In this document: positions 1 through 5,592 of the stretch, piece by piece | How the letters are laid out: every line of letters begins with the position of its first letter | How positions within the stretch are numbered: the stretch's first letter is position 1 | DNA from: Chloroflexota bacterium | GTDB taxonomy: Bacteria; Chloroflexota; Dormibacteria; Aeolococcales; Aeolococcaceae | DNA length: 6,630 bases | Assembly: GCA_003491925.1 (NCBI GenBank) | Contig: DNAU01000221.1 | Location: 3,378-10,007 of the forward strand | Direction: 5' to 3' | Position numbers and translations under genes: made by a program | Notes under the pieces: generated by a model | Told to the model about the DNA's origin: nothing | Database searches by the model: none | Seen by the model: the letters and a program-made list of their open reading frames with translations, nothing else

Positions 1-11
1 GCGACACCAGA

Positions 12-89
12 CAACACGCCAAACGGCGCACTTGAAAACCACAAGGGCCGCCAAGCCCTCGGGGGTTCGAATCCCTCTCCCTCCGCCAA
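12..89 (+). repeat. Left att-like repeat: 3' fragment of tRNA-Ser(UGA)
   Basis: This copy and 5028-5105 are identical over 78 bp except at 27 (C versus G) and 41 (A versus G). The tRNA part starts at the anticodon loop CTTGAAA (31-37; anticodon TGA). It continues with a long variable arm (AGGGC pairing with GCCCT), a T arm around TTCGAAT, the acceptor 3' strand TCCCTCC, discriminator G and an encoded CCA (86-88). The sequence 5' of the loop (GCGCA) does not pair with the 3' side of the anticodon stem (ACCAC), so this is not a working tRNA. Identity that begins at the anticodon loop and ends at the 3' end is the usual footprint of tyrosine integrases that use tRNA genes. The shared non-tRNA flank (12-30) argues that both copies come from element ends of the same integrase type. 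Confidence 0.85.
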
Positions 90-773
90 TATCGTTGAGA
101 GATAAGGGGTTTCTCATCAGATAGCACCTGGAAGACCTGGCGATGGGTGCTGGACCAAGCCCACGAGTGCGCGTTCATCCACCGCTCACCGGTCCCTGGA
201 TATCGAGCTCCCGAGAGCGCCATCGGCCCGGCGAGCCGGGGGGCGGCTGTGATGGCACCTCAACACTGACGTGGGTACCGGTGCGCTTCCGGTGGAAACC
301 AGGAAGGTGCTCTGCGAACCGCGCAGACTGGCTGAGTGCGCCAATCCTCGGAGGCGCGGTCGACGTTCGGGACAGGTCGGCCTCGGAAGAGGCACACTGT
401 TCACGTGGATCGTTCTCATAGCCGCGACGGGGCTGGGGTACGAACGTCCGTGCGGAGGCACTGGCTTGATGCAGACCGGCCCATCCGGCCTCCGACGGGC
501 GTCTCCGACTGCCCTCCCGCGGTCGCTATCGCCGAGCCTGTGGCCGCTTATCGAGGAGAGGTTACCCGGCCGCGCGACTTGGGGTTGGAATCGATGGAAC
601 CACGCGTTCCCGTCCTCGACCGACTGACCTCCCGGTCCAAGGTGGGTGGTGAGATACGTCCGTCTCGCGAAGCAAGTCGTAGCTCCTGAGGAGAGGGCGT
701 CGATCATCCTACGCAATCGGCGTGTCAAGCTTCTGTCGTGGCACCGCCACTGGAGGTGTAACAGGAACCCCTC
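90..773. other. Upstream region without a convincing gene
   Basis: The open frames here overlap one another on both strands, lack recognisable domains and mostly lack a ribosome binding site, so none is called. The left part is rich in short perfect hairpins (207-461, listed separately). The right part must hold the promoter of the signalling operon, but no good -35/-10 pair is recognisable. A small hairpin, GTGGC-ACC-GCCAC (738-750), lies just before GGAGG (752-756). A second Shine-Dalgarno-like AGGA (763-766) sits at the usual distance from the ATG at 774. Confidence 0.5.
207..461. other. Hairpin-dense stretch, possible structured RNA remnant
   Basis: Seven perfect short hairpins occur in 255 bp: GCTC/GAGC (207-218), CCCGGC/GCCGGG (227-240), ACCGG/CCGGT (277-293), CTGCG/CGCAG (312-326), GCGCC/GGCGC (338-357), GCCTC/GAGGC with a GGAA tetraloop (380-393) and GTGC/GCAC (450-461). 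Several loops are GNRA-like or A-rich. The pattern could be part of a structured non-coding RNA or a decayed ribozyme-type element such as a group II intron 5' portion, but no diagnostic domain V was found. In GC-rich DNA stems of 4-6 bp also arise by chance. Confidence 0.25.
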
Positions 774-1451
774 ATGGCTGATGTAAAGGGAACGCTCCTG
801 CCAATCTACTTTGTCGCGGACGAGTCTGGCTCAATGGTCAGTGCCGTCAAGGAGCTCAATGACGGCTTGACAGCGCTCTTGGACGCGCTCCACTCAGAGG
901 CGATGGCCGCTGCCAAGGTTCGCTTCACGGTGCTAGGTTTCTCCGATAGCCTGCGCTGCTACCTCGAATTGGCGGACCTGCGGAACCTCGAGGCTATGCC
1001 CCAACTCGCAGCCGGGGGGAGCACGAAGTACAGCTTGGCTTTCCAAGACCTGCGCACGCGCATCGACCGTGACTTCGATCGCCTGAAGGCCAACGAATAC
1101 CAGGTGGTCAGGCCCGCCATCTTCTTCCTCACCGACGGACAGCCGGATGCCGACGATCCATGGGAGACGGCCCTCAGCACTCTCAAGAGCGAAGGCTTCA
1201 AGCGTCGTCCGAACATCCTGGCCTTCGGCGTCGGGGAAGCGCATGCCGAGACCATCCTCGAGGTTGCGAGCACTAGGGACTACGCATTTGTCGCGGCCAA
1301 GGGCTCTGACACAGGGGCGGCAATTGTTAGATTCTGCGACTCTCTGACGCGGTCAGTCGTCAGCAGCGGCCATGCGTTGGCGACCGGCAGCGCCCAACTG
1401 CCCGTGGAGAAGCCCGAGGGCTTCACCTTGGCGGTCGACGTCCTCGACTGA
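774..1451 (+). CDS. TerY-like von Willebrand factor A domain protein
   Basis: The 225-residue protein is essentially one vWA domain and probably acts in the cytoplasm, as no signal peptide or membrane segment is seen. The metal-ion-dependent adhesion site is complete: DESGSM at residues 16-21 (D16, S18, S20), a Thr at about 84 in GGSTKY, and D121 in FFLTDGQPD. The order of strands, the short N-terminus and the LTDGQP motif resemble TerY-type vWA proteins, which are found with a PP2C phosphatase and a kinase. The ATG is preceded by AGGA (763-766) at normal spacing, and an in-frame TAA at 759-761 rules out an upstream start. It is the first gene of the operon, with 22 nt to the next. By family logic it should bind Mg2+ or Mn2+ and a protein partner, probably a phosphoprotein of the same pathway; the partner itself is unknown. 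The fold is certain; the TerY-P role is inferred from context. Confidence 0.9.
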   Translation: MADVKGTLLPIYFVADESGSMVSAVKELNDGLTALLDALHSEAMAAAKVRFTVLGFSDSLRCYLELADLRNLEAMPQLAAGGSTKYSLAFQDLRTRIDRDFDRLKANEYQVVRPAIFFLTDGQPDADDPWETALSTLKSEGFKRRPNILAFGVGEAHAETILEVASTRDYAFVAAKGSDTGAAIVRFCDSLTRSVVSSGHALATGSAQLPVEKPEGFTLAVDVLD

Positions 1452-1473
1452 GGCCACTTGAGGACCAGTACGC

Positions 1474-2505
1474 GTGACCAACGCTCCGGAGCGAAGCGGC
1501 GGTGCTCCCGGCGAAGCCGGGCGCGACGCACCGGCCCAAGACCGTTGCACCGCTGCGGGACAGCGTGACTCGATCGAGACACCTCCGAGCCCACGCGCCG
1601 CGGACGCCGACGTCGTGACCAGGAATGCAGCGTGGCCCGGCCGCATCGAGGTGGACATTCCCACCGTGCGGTTCGAACCCCTGGTGATATCCGCAAGGAG
1701 GTTCCGCCAGCAACCCTACCGGCCGGACATGCTCATCGATGGTTGGACCACGAAGTCCCTTACTGTACGAGTGGCGTCCATCCGCGGAGATGCACACCGG
1801 CATGGGGGGGTGCCACGCCAGGATGAAGTTGCGATCGCATTCCATGAAGCCACAGGATCGTTGCTTGTCGCGGTTGCGGACGGTGTGTCGGCTGCGCAGC
1901 ACGCCCAGTACGGGGCTACCGCCGCATGCCGTTACACGGTCGACGCGGCTCTGCGCCAGCTTGATGAGGGAGAGGCCGTCGATTGGCACTCGGTTGTCCA
2001 AGGCGCAGCATGGGCGATCGTAGAGGTCGCCCAGCGTCTCTCCGGTGGGGCTGAACCCGATGCCGAGGCAGCGGAGCGTGACTACGCTGCGACGCTCAGC
2101 GCTGCCTCTGTCCGGCGCTCTGACGATGGAGGGCTCGATGTCTCAGTGGTCTCCGTAGGAGATTCCGGGATAGCGGTGATTTCGCAGGGGCAGCTGGTAC
2201 GGGTCGTTGGAGGGAAGGCCGATGTTGCGGACGACTTCGCAAGTGGCGCGGTGCTCGCCTTGCCCCGACTGCCCACTACTCCTGCTGCCAGGGACTGGAA
2301 TCTTGAGCACGGTGTCCTGCTAATCGGTACCGACGGCATTTGGGATCCTGTGGGAAGTGGAACCGGTCCGGTGGCGCGGTTGCTCGTCGAACAGCTGCAG
2401 TCGGGCCCACCCGACTTGCTTCAGTTTGCCAGGGTCGTGGATTTCTCCCGCGAGACCTTTGACGACGACCGCACGCTAGTCGCGGTGTGGGGCGGGGAAG
2501 GGTGA
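1474..2505 (+). CDS. PP2C-family Ser/Thr protein phosphatase
   Basis: A 343-residue soluble protein whose C-terminal ~240 residues form a PP2C (PPM) domain. Metal-binding and core motifs are all present: RQDE at 115-118 (D117), VADGVS with D136-G137, VSVGDSG with D230, IGTDGIWD with D287-G288, and FDDDRT with the final Asp pair at 331-332. It should therefore be an active Mn2+/Mg2+-dependent phosphatase that removes phosphate from Ser/Thr, most likely on the neighbouring kinase or its substrates. Residues 1 to about 100 are an extra N-terminal region rich in Pro, Ala and Arg, without a known fold. The start is GTG, chosen because GAGGA (1460-1464) lies about 9 nt upstream and the preceding gene ends just 22 nt before. 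GGGGAAGGG near the 3' end (2494-2502) could serve as a ribosome site for the overlapping small ORF at 2505. It is the middle gene of the triad and is predicted to oppose the kinase. Confidence 0.92.
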   Translation: MTNAPERSGGAPGEAGRDAPAQDRCTAAGQRDSIETPPSPRAADADVVTRNAAWPGRIEVDIPTVRFEPLVISARRFRQQPYRPDMLIDGWTTKSLTVRVASIRGDAHRHGGVPRQDEVAIAFHEATGSLLVAVADGVSAAQHAQYGATAACRYTVDAALRQLDEGEAVDWHSVVQGAAWAIVEVAQRLSGGAEPDAEAAERDYAATLSAASVRRSDDGGLDVSVVSVGDSGIAVISQGQLVRVVGGKADVADDFASGAVLALPRLPTTPAARDWNLEHGVLLIGTDGIWDPVGSGTGPVARLLVEQLQSGPPDLLQFARVVDFSRETFDDDRTLVAVWGGEG

Positions 2506-2585
2506 TGACGGACCAGTGCCAACCTCGCAGAGGGCCCTCGCCAGGCCCGCCCCTGTCGACCCCGCGCGTCCTCACTGATGAGTAG
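2505..2585 (+). CDS. Possible 26-codon coupling ORF between phosphatase and kinase
   Basis: An ATG at 2505-2507 shares its A with the phosphatase TGA (2503-2505), and GGGGAAGGG lies just before it. The frame encodes a Pro/Arg-rich peptide starting MTDQCQPRRG and ends at TAG 2583-2585, five bases inside the kinase gene, whose ATG is at 2578. The kinase ATG has no visible Shine-Dalgarno sequence. A ribosome that finishes this small ORF could reach it by termination-reinitiation. The peptide itself may have no function. The overlaps are seen directly; translation is inferred. Confidence 0.35.
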   Translation: MTDQCQPRRGPSPGPPLSTPRVLTDE

Positions 2586-4671
2586 CATCGACCTATCGGC
2601 TACCCTTGACCGAACTCAGCTGGGGCCATTGACACGGCTCGCTGGCGGGACGCAGGGAACGGTGTACCGGGCCCCGAATGTGAAGCTGGATCTCCCCGGC
2701 CCGGCGGTGTTCAAGGAGTACCGTCGGGCGATCCTCCCTGGGGTCGACTTCGGATCCTTGCGCGAGATGGTCACCTTCCTTGAGTCCCTGAGCTTCTCGG
2801 AGGGCACCAGGTTGGTCGGCAGAGCGGCTTGGCCAATCCTGCTCGTCGCCGAGCGTCGCCGGCACTGCGGGTTCGTGATGCCCGAGGTCCCCTCCGAGTT
2901 CGCCGTCGAGCTCCACCTGCCGTCCGGCAGAACGGCACGCGGGCTCGCCCAGTTCCAGCATCTCCTGAACGATGACGACTTCCTGGCCCGCCGAGGAATC
3001 CTGCTCAGCGATTGTGATCGCTACGAGTTGCTCGCCGACGCCGCCGAAGCCTTGGTGTTCCTCCATGCGCACGACATCGCCGTCGGCGACTTGTCTCCAA
3101 AGAACCTACTGTTCTCGTGCTCCCCACACCGCCGATGCTACTTCGTCGATTGCGACGCCATGTCGATCGGCGGCCGCTCAGTGCTACCGCAGCTGGAAAC
3201 CGGCGACTGGGACATCCGCTCCGTCTCCGCCGAGCCTCTTGCGACCCACGCGTCGGACGTCTACAAGCTGGCCCTTCTTGCTCTCCGACTGCTTGCCCGC
3301 CACCAGTCCACCCGTAGCCCAGCAGATCTGCCCGGGACGATACCCGAACACATCCACGAACTGATCGCAGCCGGCCTCCAGCGCGATCCGTCTCGGCGCC
3401 CACCCGCCGAAGCCTGGGCGACACCCCTCATCGAAGCTGCTGGAGCTGCATCGAGGATGCCAGCTCAACGGGCTGGACGGGTGGGGACACCACATCCATC
3501 CTCCGCCACGAAGGCAGCCGACAGGCGAGCTCCTCCGAGGGCGACTAGGTGGCCGATTTCTGTCCCCGTACCCGGGGCCGTGACGCCACTCGGATCCTCA
3601 GGCGGCCCGGCTGGGCGGCCCCTTCCGCAGTCGCCTCCCGCGGGACCTCCGCAACCGAACCCTGCAACCCCGACGCGACTGGCTACGCGAGGTCAGCGCT
3701 TGGTGGCGTGGGCCGACCGCAGGGGGCGACTTGGGGTCCTGCTTTCAGGGGTGGCTGTGATCGTTGTCATCCTGCTCTCGGGACTCGGCGGTAGCCCATC
3801 GGCTCCCACCGCTTCCATGGGCTCGTGGTCGTCGGGCCTTGCCTTGAGTGGTGGCGCGGGCGGAAATGGGGCCTTCACCTCTATTTCCTGCCCCACGGCC
3901 ACGTTCTGTGCCGCAACGGTTGATTACACTTCATACACGTTCACTGATGGGCGCTGGTCGCCTGGCAAACAGGTTGGCGCTGCGGTTGTCTCGTGTCCCA
4001 CCACGAGCTTCTGCGCGGCTGTCGGCGGGACGACCGGGTACGCGTACTCGGACGGAACCTGGTCGACCGGCACGCACATCAGCGACCACGGAGAGCTGAC
4101 AGCGATTTCCTGCGCTACGGGCGCCCTCTGCGTAGCCGGGGATAGCCACGGCAACGTGTACACGTACTCTGCGGGAACCTGGTCGAGCGGCAAGGAGATC
4201 GCCCCCAGCCTGAATGACAGCCTGGTCGCGCTATCGTGCCCCACAAGAACCTTCTGCGTCGCGACAGACGACGCCGGGTACGAGTACACGTACTCCAATG
4301 GGAGGTGGTCTGAAGGCACGCTGCTTGAGGCCAATAAAATGGCGGCTGTTTCGTGTCCGACGGCTGCCTTCTGTGTGGCCGTGACCGAGGACGGCTACGA
4401 GTACACGCTCTCAGGAGAGACGTGGTCCATCGGCCAGCTGCTGGATGTTAATGGGCTATCCGCTGTTTCGTGTCCGACGACTGCCTTCTGTGTGGCAGTG
4501 AGCGAGGACGGCTACGAGTACACGTTCTCCGGCGGTATGTGGTCCAACCGTGAGGTGACTGACGTCAATGCTGGGACCCAAATTGAACTATCCGCGATCT
4601 CGTGTCCGACGGGGACCTACTGCGCGGCGCTGACCGATCGGGGGTATGTGTATACGTACTCGAGGGCGTAG
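2578..4671 (+). CDS. Membrane Ser/Thr kinase-like protein with extracellular seven-bladed propeller
   Basis: 697 residues. The kinase domain covers about 15-285: Gly loop GGTQGT (23-28), ATP-anchoring Lys K46 in VFKEY, the family-typical AWP and GFVMPEVP segments, catalytic loop GDLSPKN (D171, N176), the DFG site read as DCD (191-193), and helix-F Asp in SDVYK (D227). HRD is replaced by VGD, so the RD-type Arg is missing; these features fit TerY-P-type kinases, and all residues needed for phosphotransfer remain. A Pro/Ala-rich linker (about 286-380) leads to one membrane helix (385-403) after a basic stretch (ADRRGRLG), which predicts the kinase inside and the C-terminus outside. Residues about 415-697 are seven repeats of ~40 residues. 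An in-frame TGA at 2506 leaves ATG 2578 as the only sensible start. As last gene of the triad, it probably phosphorylates Ser/Thr on partners that the phosphatase resets; ligand and substrate are unknown. Confidence 0.92.
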   Translation: MSSIDLSATLDRTQLGPLTRLAGGTQGTVYRAPNVKLDLPGPAVFKEYRRAILPGVDFGSLREMVTFLESLSFSEGTRLVGRAAWPILLVAERRRHCGFVMPEVPSEFAVELHLPSGRTARGLAQFQHLLNDDDFLARRGILLSDCDRYELLADAAEALVFLHAHDIAVGDLSPKNLLFSCSPHRRCYFVDCDAMSIGGRSVLPQLETGDWDIRSVSAEPLATHASDVYKLALLALRLLARHQSTRSPADLPGTIPEHIHELIAAGLQRDPSRRPPAEAWATPLIEAAGAASRMPAQRAGRVGTPHPSSATKAADRRAPPRATRWPISVPVPGAVTPLGSSGGPAGRPLPQSPPAGPPQPNPATPTRLATRGQRLVAWADRRGRLGVLLSGVAVIVVILLSGLGGSPSAPTASMGSWSSGLALSGGAGGNGAFTSISCPTATFCAATVDYTSYTFTDGRWSPGKQVGAAVVSCPTTSFCAAVGGTTGYAYSDGTWSTGTHISDHGELTAISCATGALCVAGDSHGNVYTYSAGTWSSGKEIAPSLNDSLVALSCPTRTFCVATDDAGYEYTYSNGRWSEGTLLEANKMAAVSCPTAAFCVAVTEDGYEYTLSGETWSIGQLLDVNGLSAVSCPTTAFCVAVSEDGYEYTFSGGMWSNREVTDVNAGTQIELSAISCPTGTYCAALTDRGYVYTYSRA
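3817..4668 (+). repeat. Seven propeller-blade repeats within the kinase gene
   Basis: Each unit has a W-S-x-G strand, then an SCPT-x-x-FC strand (CX5C in all seven), then a G-Y-x-Y-x-[YF]-S strand. There are seven Trp strands (first at residue 417) and seven CX5C strands. The array begins with a lone Trp strand and ends after a Y-x-Y-S strand without its Trp strand, so first and last pieces complete one blade: the closure expected for a circular seven-bladed beta-propeller. The paired Cys of each blade could form disulfides outside the cell. At DNA level, 4345-4407 and 4462-4524 differ by only three bases in 63, a recent blade duplication. Confidence 0.8.
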
Positions 4672-4724
4672 CTTCAGGGGCCCTGGGTTCGGTGAAGGCT
4701 TCCGTCTTTCGAGGGAATGGAGCC

Positions 4725-4946
4725 ATGCCAGAACCTAAGCATTCCGCCCCTGCCGGTATCCGCCTGAGCCGCGTGAGCGGGCGGTCCAGAATCATCAGCG
4801 AGGACAGCTCCCGGCTTCGCGAGCTGACCCTCGGCCTCTGTCGTGACTATCAGCCCCGCGGCCCTGTGCAGGGCCGAAGTCTCCACCATCCTCTGACGCG
4901 GTATTCGGCGCACACAACTACCCCCATCCATACCCCCACGGTGTAG
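4725..4946 (+). CDS. Small hypothetical ORF or gene remnant
   Basis: A 73-codon frame starts at ATG with AGGGA about 8 nt upstream. From the start to about 4870 codon choice shows the G/C third-position preference of the neighbours, and a segment like SSRLRELTLGLCRDYQPRG is protein-like. After the inverted repeat at 4860-4875 the composition becomes Thr/Pro/His-rich and less gene-like, so only the first part may descend from a real gene. No family is recognised. It is not clearly part of the triad operon, 53 nt downstream of the kinase stop. Confidence 0.25.
   Translation: MPEPKHSAPAGIRLSRVSGRSRIISEDSSRLRELTLGLCRDYQPRGPVQGRSLHHPLTRYSAHTTTPIHTPTV
4860..4875. terminator. GC-rich hairpin, possible terminator
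   Basis: GGCCCTGTGCAGGGCC forms a 6-bp perfect stem with a GTGC loop about 190 bp past the kinase stop. No T-run follows, so it is not a standard intrinsic terminator, though tail-less hairpins can act as such in high-GC actinomycetes. It could instead be a recombination or binding site. Confidence 0.25.
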
Positions 4947-4975
4947 GTACAAGACGGTACGGAACGGCATCCAAC

Positions 4976-4993
4976 CACCACAGGCCTGTGGTG
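4976..4993. promoter_or_regulatory. 18-bp perfect palindrome next to the right att repeat
   Basis: CACCACAGGCCTGTGGTG is its own reverse complement, with no loop or mismatch. It lies 34 bp upstream of the right att repeat, where accessory proteins of site-specific recombination or a dimeric DNA-binding protein could bind. The function is inferred from position only; the equivalent position left of the first att copy lies outside the window. Confidence 0.35.
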
Positions 4994-5000
4994 CTTCATA

Positions 5001-5040
5001 CACGGCGGGGCACGCGGCGGCACGCGGCAACACGCCAAAC
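5001..5040 (+). repeat. 10-bp-phased CAC repeats abutting the att core
   Basis: Four successive 10-bp blocks begin with CAC at 5001, 5011, 5021 and 5031: CACGGCGGGG, CACGCGGCGG, CACGCGGCAA and CACGCCAAAC. The last is the non-tRNA start of the right att repeat. At the left att copy CAC occurs with the same 10-base step at 5 and 15. One repeat per helical turn directly beside the core fits integrase arm-type binding sites, but that is inference. Confidence 0.4.
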
Positions 5041-5105
5041 GGGGCACTTGAAAACCGCAAGGGCCGCCAAGCCCTCGGGGGTTCGAATCCCTCTCCCTCC
5101 GCCAA
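5028..5105 (+). repeat. Right att-like repeat: 3' fragment of tRNA-Ser(UGA)
   Basis: Second copy of the 78-bp repeat. It has anticodon loop CTTGAAA at 5047-5053, variable arm AGGGC/GCCCT, T arm with TTCGAAT, acceptor strand TCCCTCC, G and CCA (5102-5104). Upstream there is no GGAGGGA acceptor strand and no D arm, only the phased CAC repeats, and the bases before the loop (GGGCA) do not pair with ACCGC. The real tRNA should have GCGGT there. It is therefore a displaced tRNA end, the expected product of integration, and not a functional tRNA gene. Confidence 0.85.
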
Positions 5106-5480
5106 AAATCCTTGCGGGACCAGGGATATCGTCGTTTAGCGCTTTTGATTGTCTCGCTTAGTTAGGGTGGCTTGCTCAGTCCAATCCGGCCTCCGATCCA
5201 TCCTCCACCCCGGCGCGAGCCGGCAGTCGTCGCGGACTGCAATTCGACTGTAAGGCCTGGAGCTCCATCGCGCTGCTCCTGGCGATCTCAGGGCTGGTGG
5301 CGATTGCTCTCGACCTGGCGACGAGAACCGTCGAGCCGGTCCTCCTCCCTGGGCCGGTGCTGGCCGGCGCGGCGATCATCCTCATCACCGTGCTGGTGGC
5401 GGCCGCTGGGGTAGCTCCCAGCACCCAGCTCGCCTTCCAGGGGGCGTCGGCAAGCCCTGCCGGGCGCTCGCTGCGGCCAC
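5106..5480. other. Flank outside the island; possible two-helix membrane peptide remnant
   Basis: No confident gene. A + strand frame is open from 5162 to the TAA at 5513-5515 and encodes two hydrophobic stretches, SSIALLLAISGLVAIALDLA (about 5261-5320) and PGPVLAGAAIILITVLVAAA (about 5348-5407), which look like membrane helices. There is no ATG in this frame; the first GTG (5297) lies within the first helix and has no ribosome site. It may be the tail of a truncated membrane protein gene or chance in GC-rich DNA. Confidence 0.3.
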
Positions 5481-5573
5481 ATGCAGCCCGGCAGGAATGT
5501 AGCCAACCAGCCTAAGGCCCTCCTGCGGGCGGATGACCGGCTCTGTCGGAGTTCAGTGACTCTGTCCGGCTGA
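5481..5573 (+). pseudogene. 5' part of an unidentified gene interrupted by the IS
   Basis: An ATG at 5481 opens a frame starting MQPGRNVANQPKALLRADDR. It runs into the insertion sequence at 5544 and stops at TGA 5571-5573 inside the IS end. If the IS and one target copy are removed, the frame continues without a stop into 6573-6630 and off the window. No Shine-Dalgarno sequence is visible before the ATG, and the frame is also open upstream, so the true start may be elsewhere. The family is not recognised. Confidence 0.35.
5528..5543. repeat. Left 16-bp target-site duplication of the IS
   Basis: GGCGGATGACCGGCTC occurs exactly at 5528-5543 and 6557-6572, directly outside the TGT...ACA ends of the insertion sequence. 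The next base is T on both sides by coincidence, making a 17-base match. A duplication of this length is long for an IS; long duplications are known in the IS1202-like part of ISNCY. Confidence 0.8.
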
Positions 5574-5592
5574 CGGTTCAGTGATTCTGGCC
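5544..5592. repeat. Left IS end with two tandem end-motif copies
   Basis: GTTCAGTGACTCTGTCC starts at 5551 and GTTCAGTGATTCTGGCC at 5576, a spacing of 25 bp. Read on the minus strand, the inner copy contains the transposase stop codon (…GQNH-stop) and the outer copy gives GQSH-stop in another frame. The gene end and the transposase-binding end are therefore the same DNA. Confidence 0.65.

Larger units (their letters stand above)
90..5105. mobile_element. Integrase-less 5-kb genomic island carrying a vWA-phosphatase-kinase operon
   Basis: The segment between the two tRNA-Ser 3' fragments has a repeat spacing of 5016 bp. It contains no integrase, excisionase, relaxase or replication gene; its only strong genes are the three of the signalling operon. 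Both boundaries are displaced 3' fragments rather than one intact tRNA plus one fragment. This suggests a tandem array at a tRNA-Ser locus, with the intact tRNA and probably an integrase-bearing element beyond the left edge of the window. Such accreted units can in principle be excised by an integrase supplied in trans or lost by recombination between the direct repeats. The repeats are seen directly; mobility is inferred. Confidence 0.6.

Noticed and set aside
207..461. A definite group II intron
   Set aside because: Hairpins are present, but no domain V signature or reverse transcriptase was found, so it stays a possibility only.
186..728. A 180-codon minus-strand frame and three overlapping + frames in the upstream region
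   Set aside because: They overlap each other, are Arg/Pro/Ser-rich as expected of random frames in GC-rich DNA, and show no domain or good start.
5001..5040. A CRISPR array or replication iterons
   Set aside because: The units are only 10 bp with no spacers, there are no cas or rep genes, and they lie against an integration site.
5016..5104. A complete tRNA-Ser gene
   Set aside because: The 5' acceptor strand and D arm are absent and the anticodon stem does not pair; only the 3' part from the anticodon loop is tRNA-like.
4674..5105. A 143-codon minus-strand frame starting MAEGEGFEPPRAW
   Set aside because: Its start is the antisense reading of the tRNA-Ser 3' fragment, a well-known source of false proteins in databases; the rest has no domain.
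5297..5515. A 72-codon membrane protein starting at GTG 5297
   Set aside because: The start has no ribosome site and cuts through a hydrophobic segment that extends upstream; reported only as part of an uncertain region.
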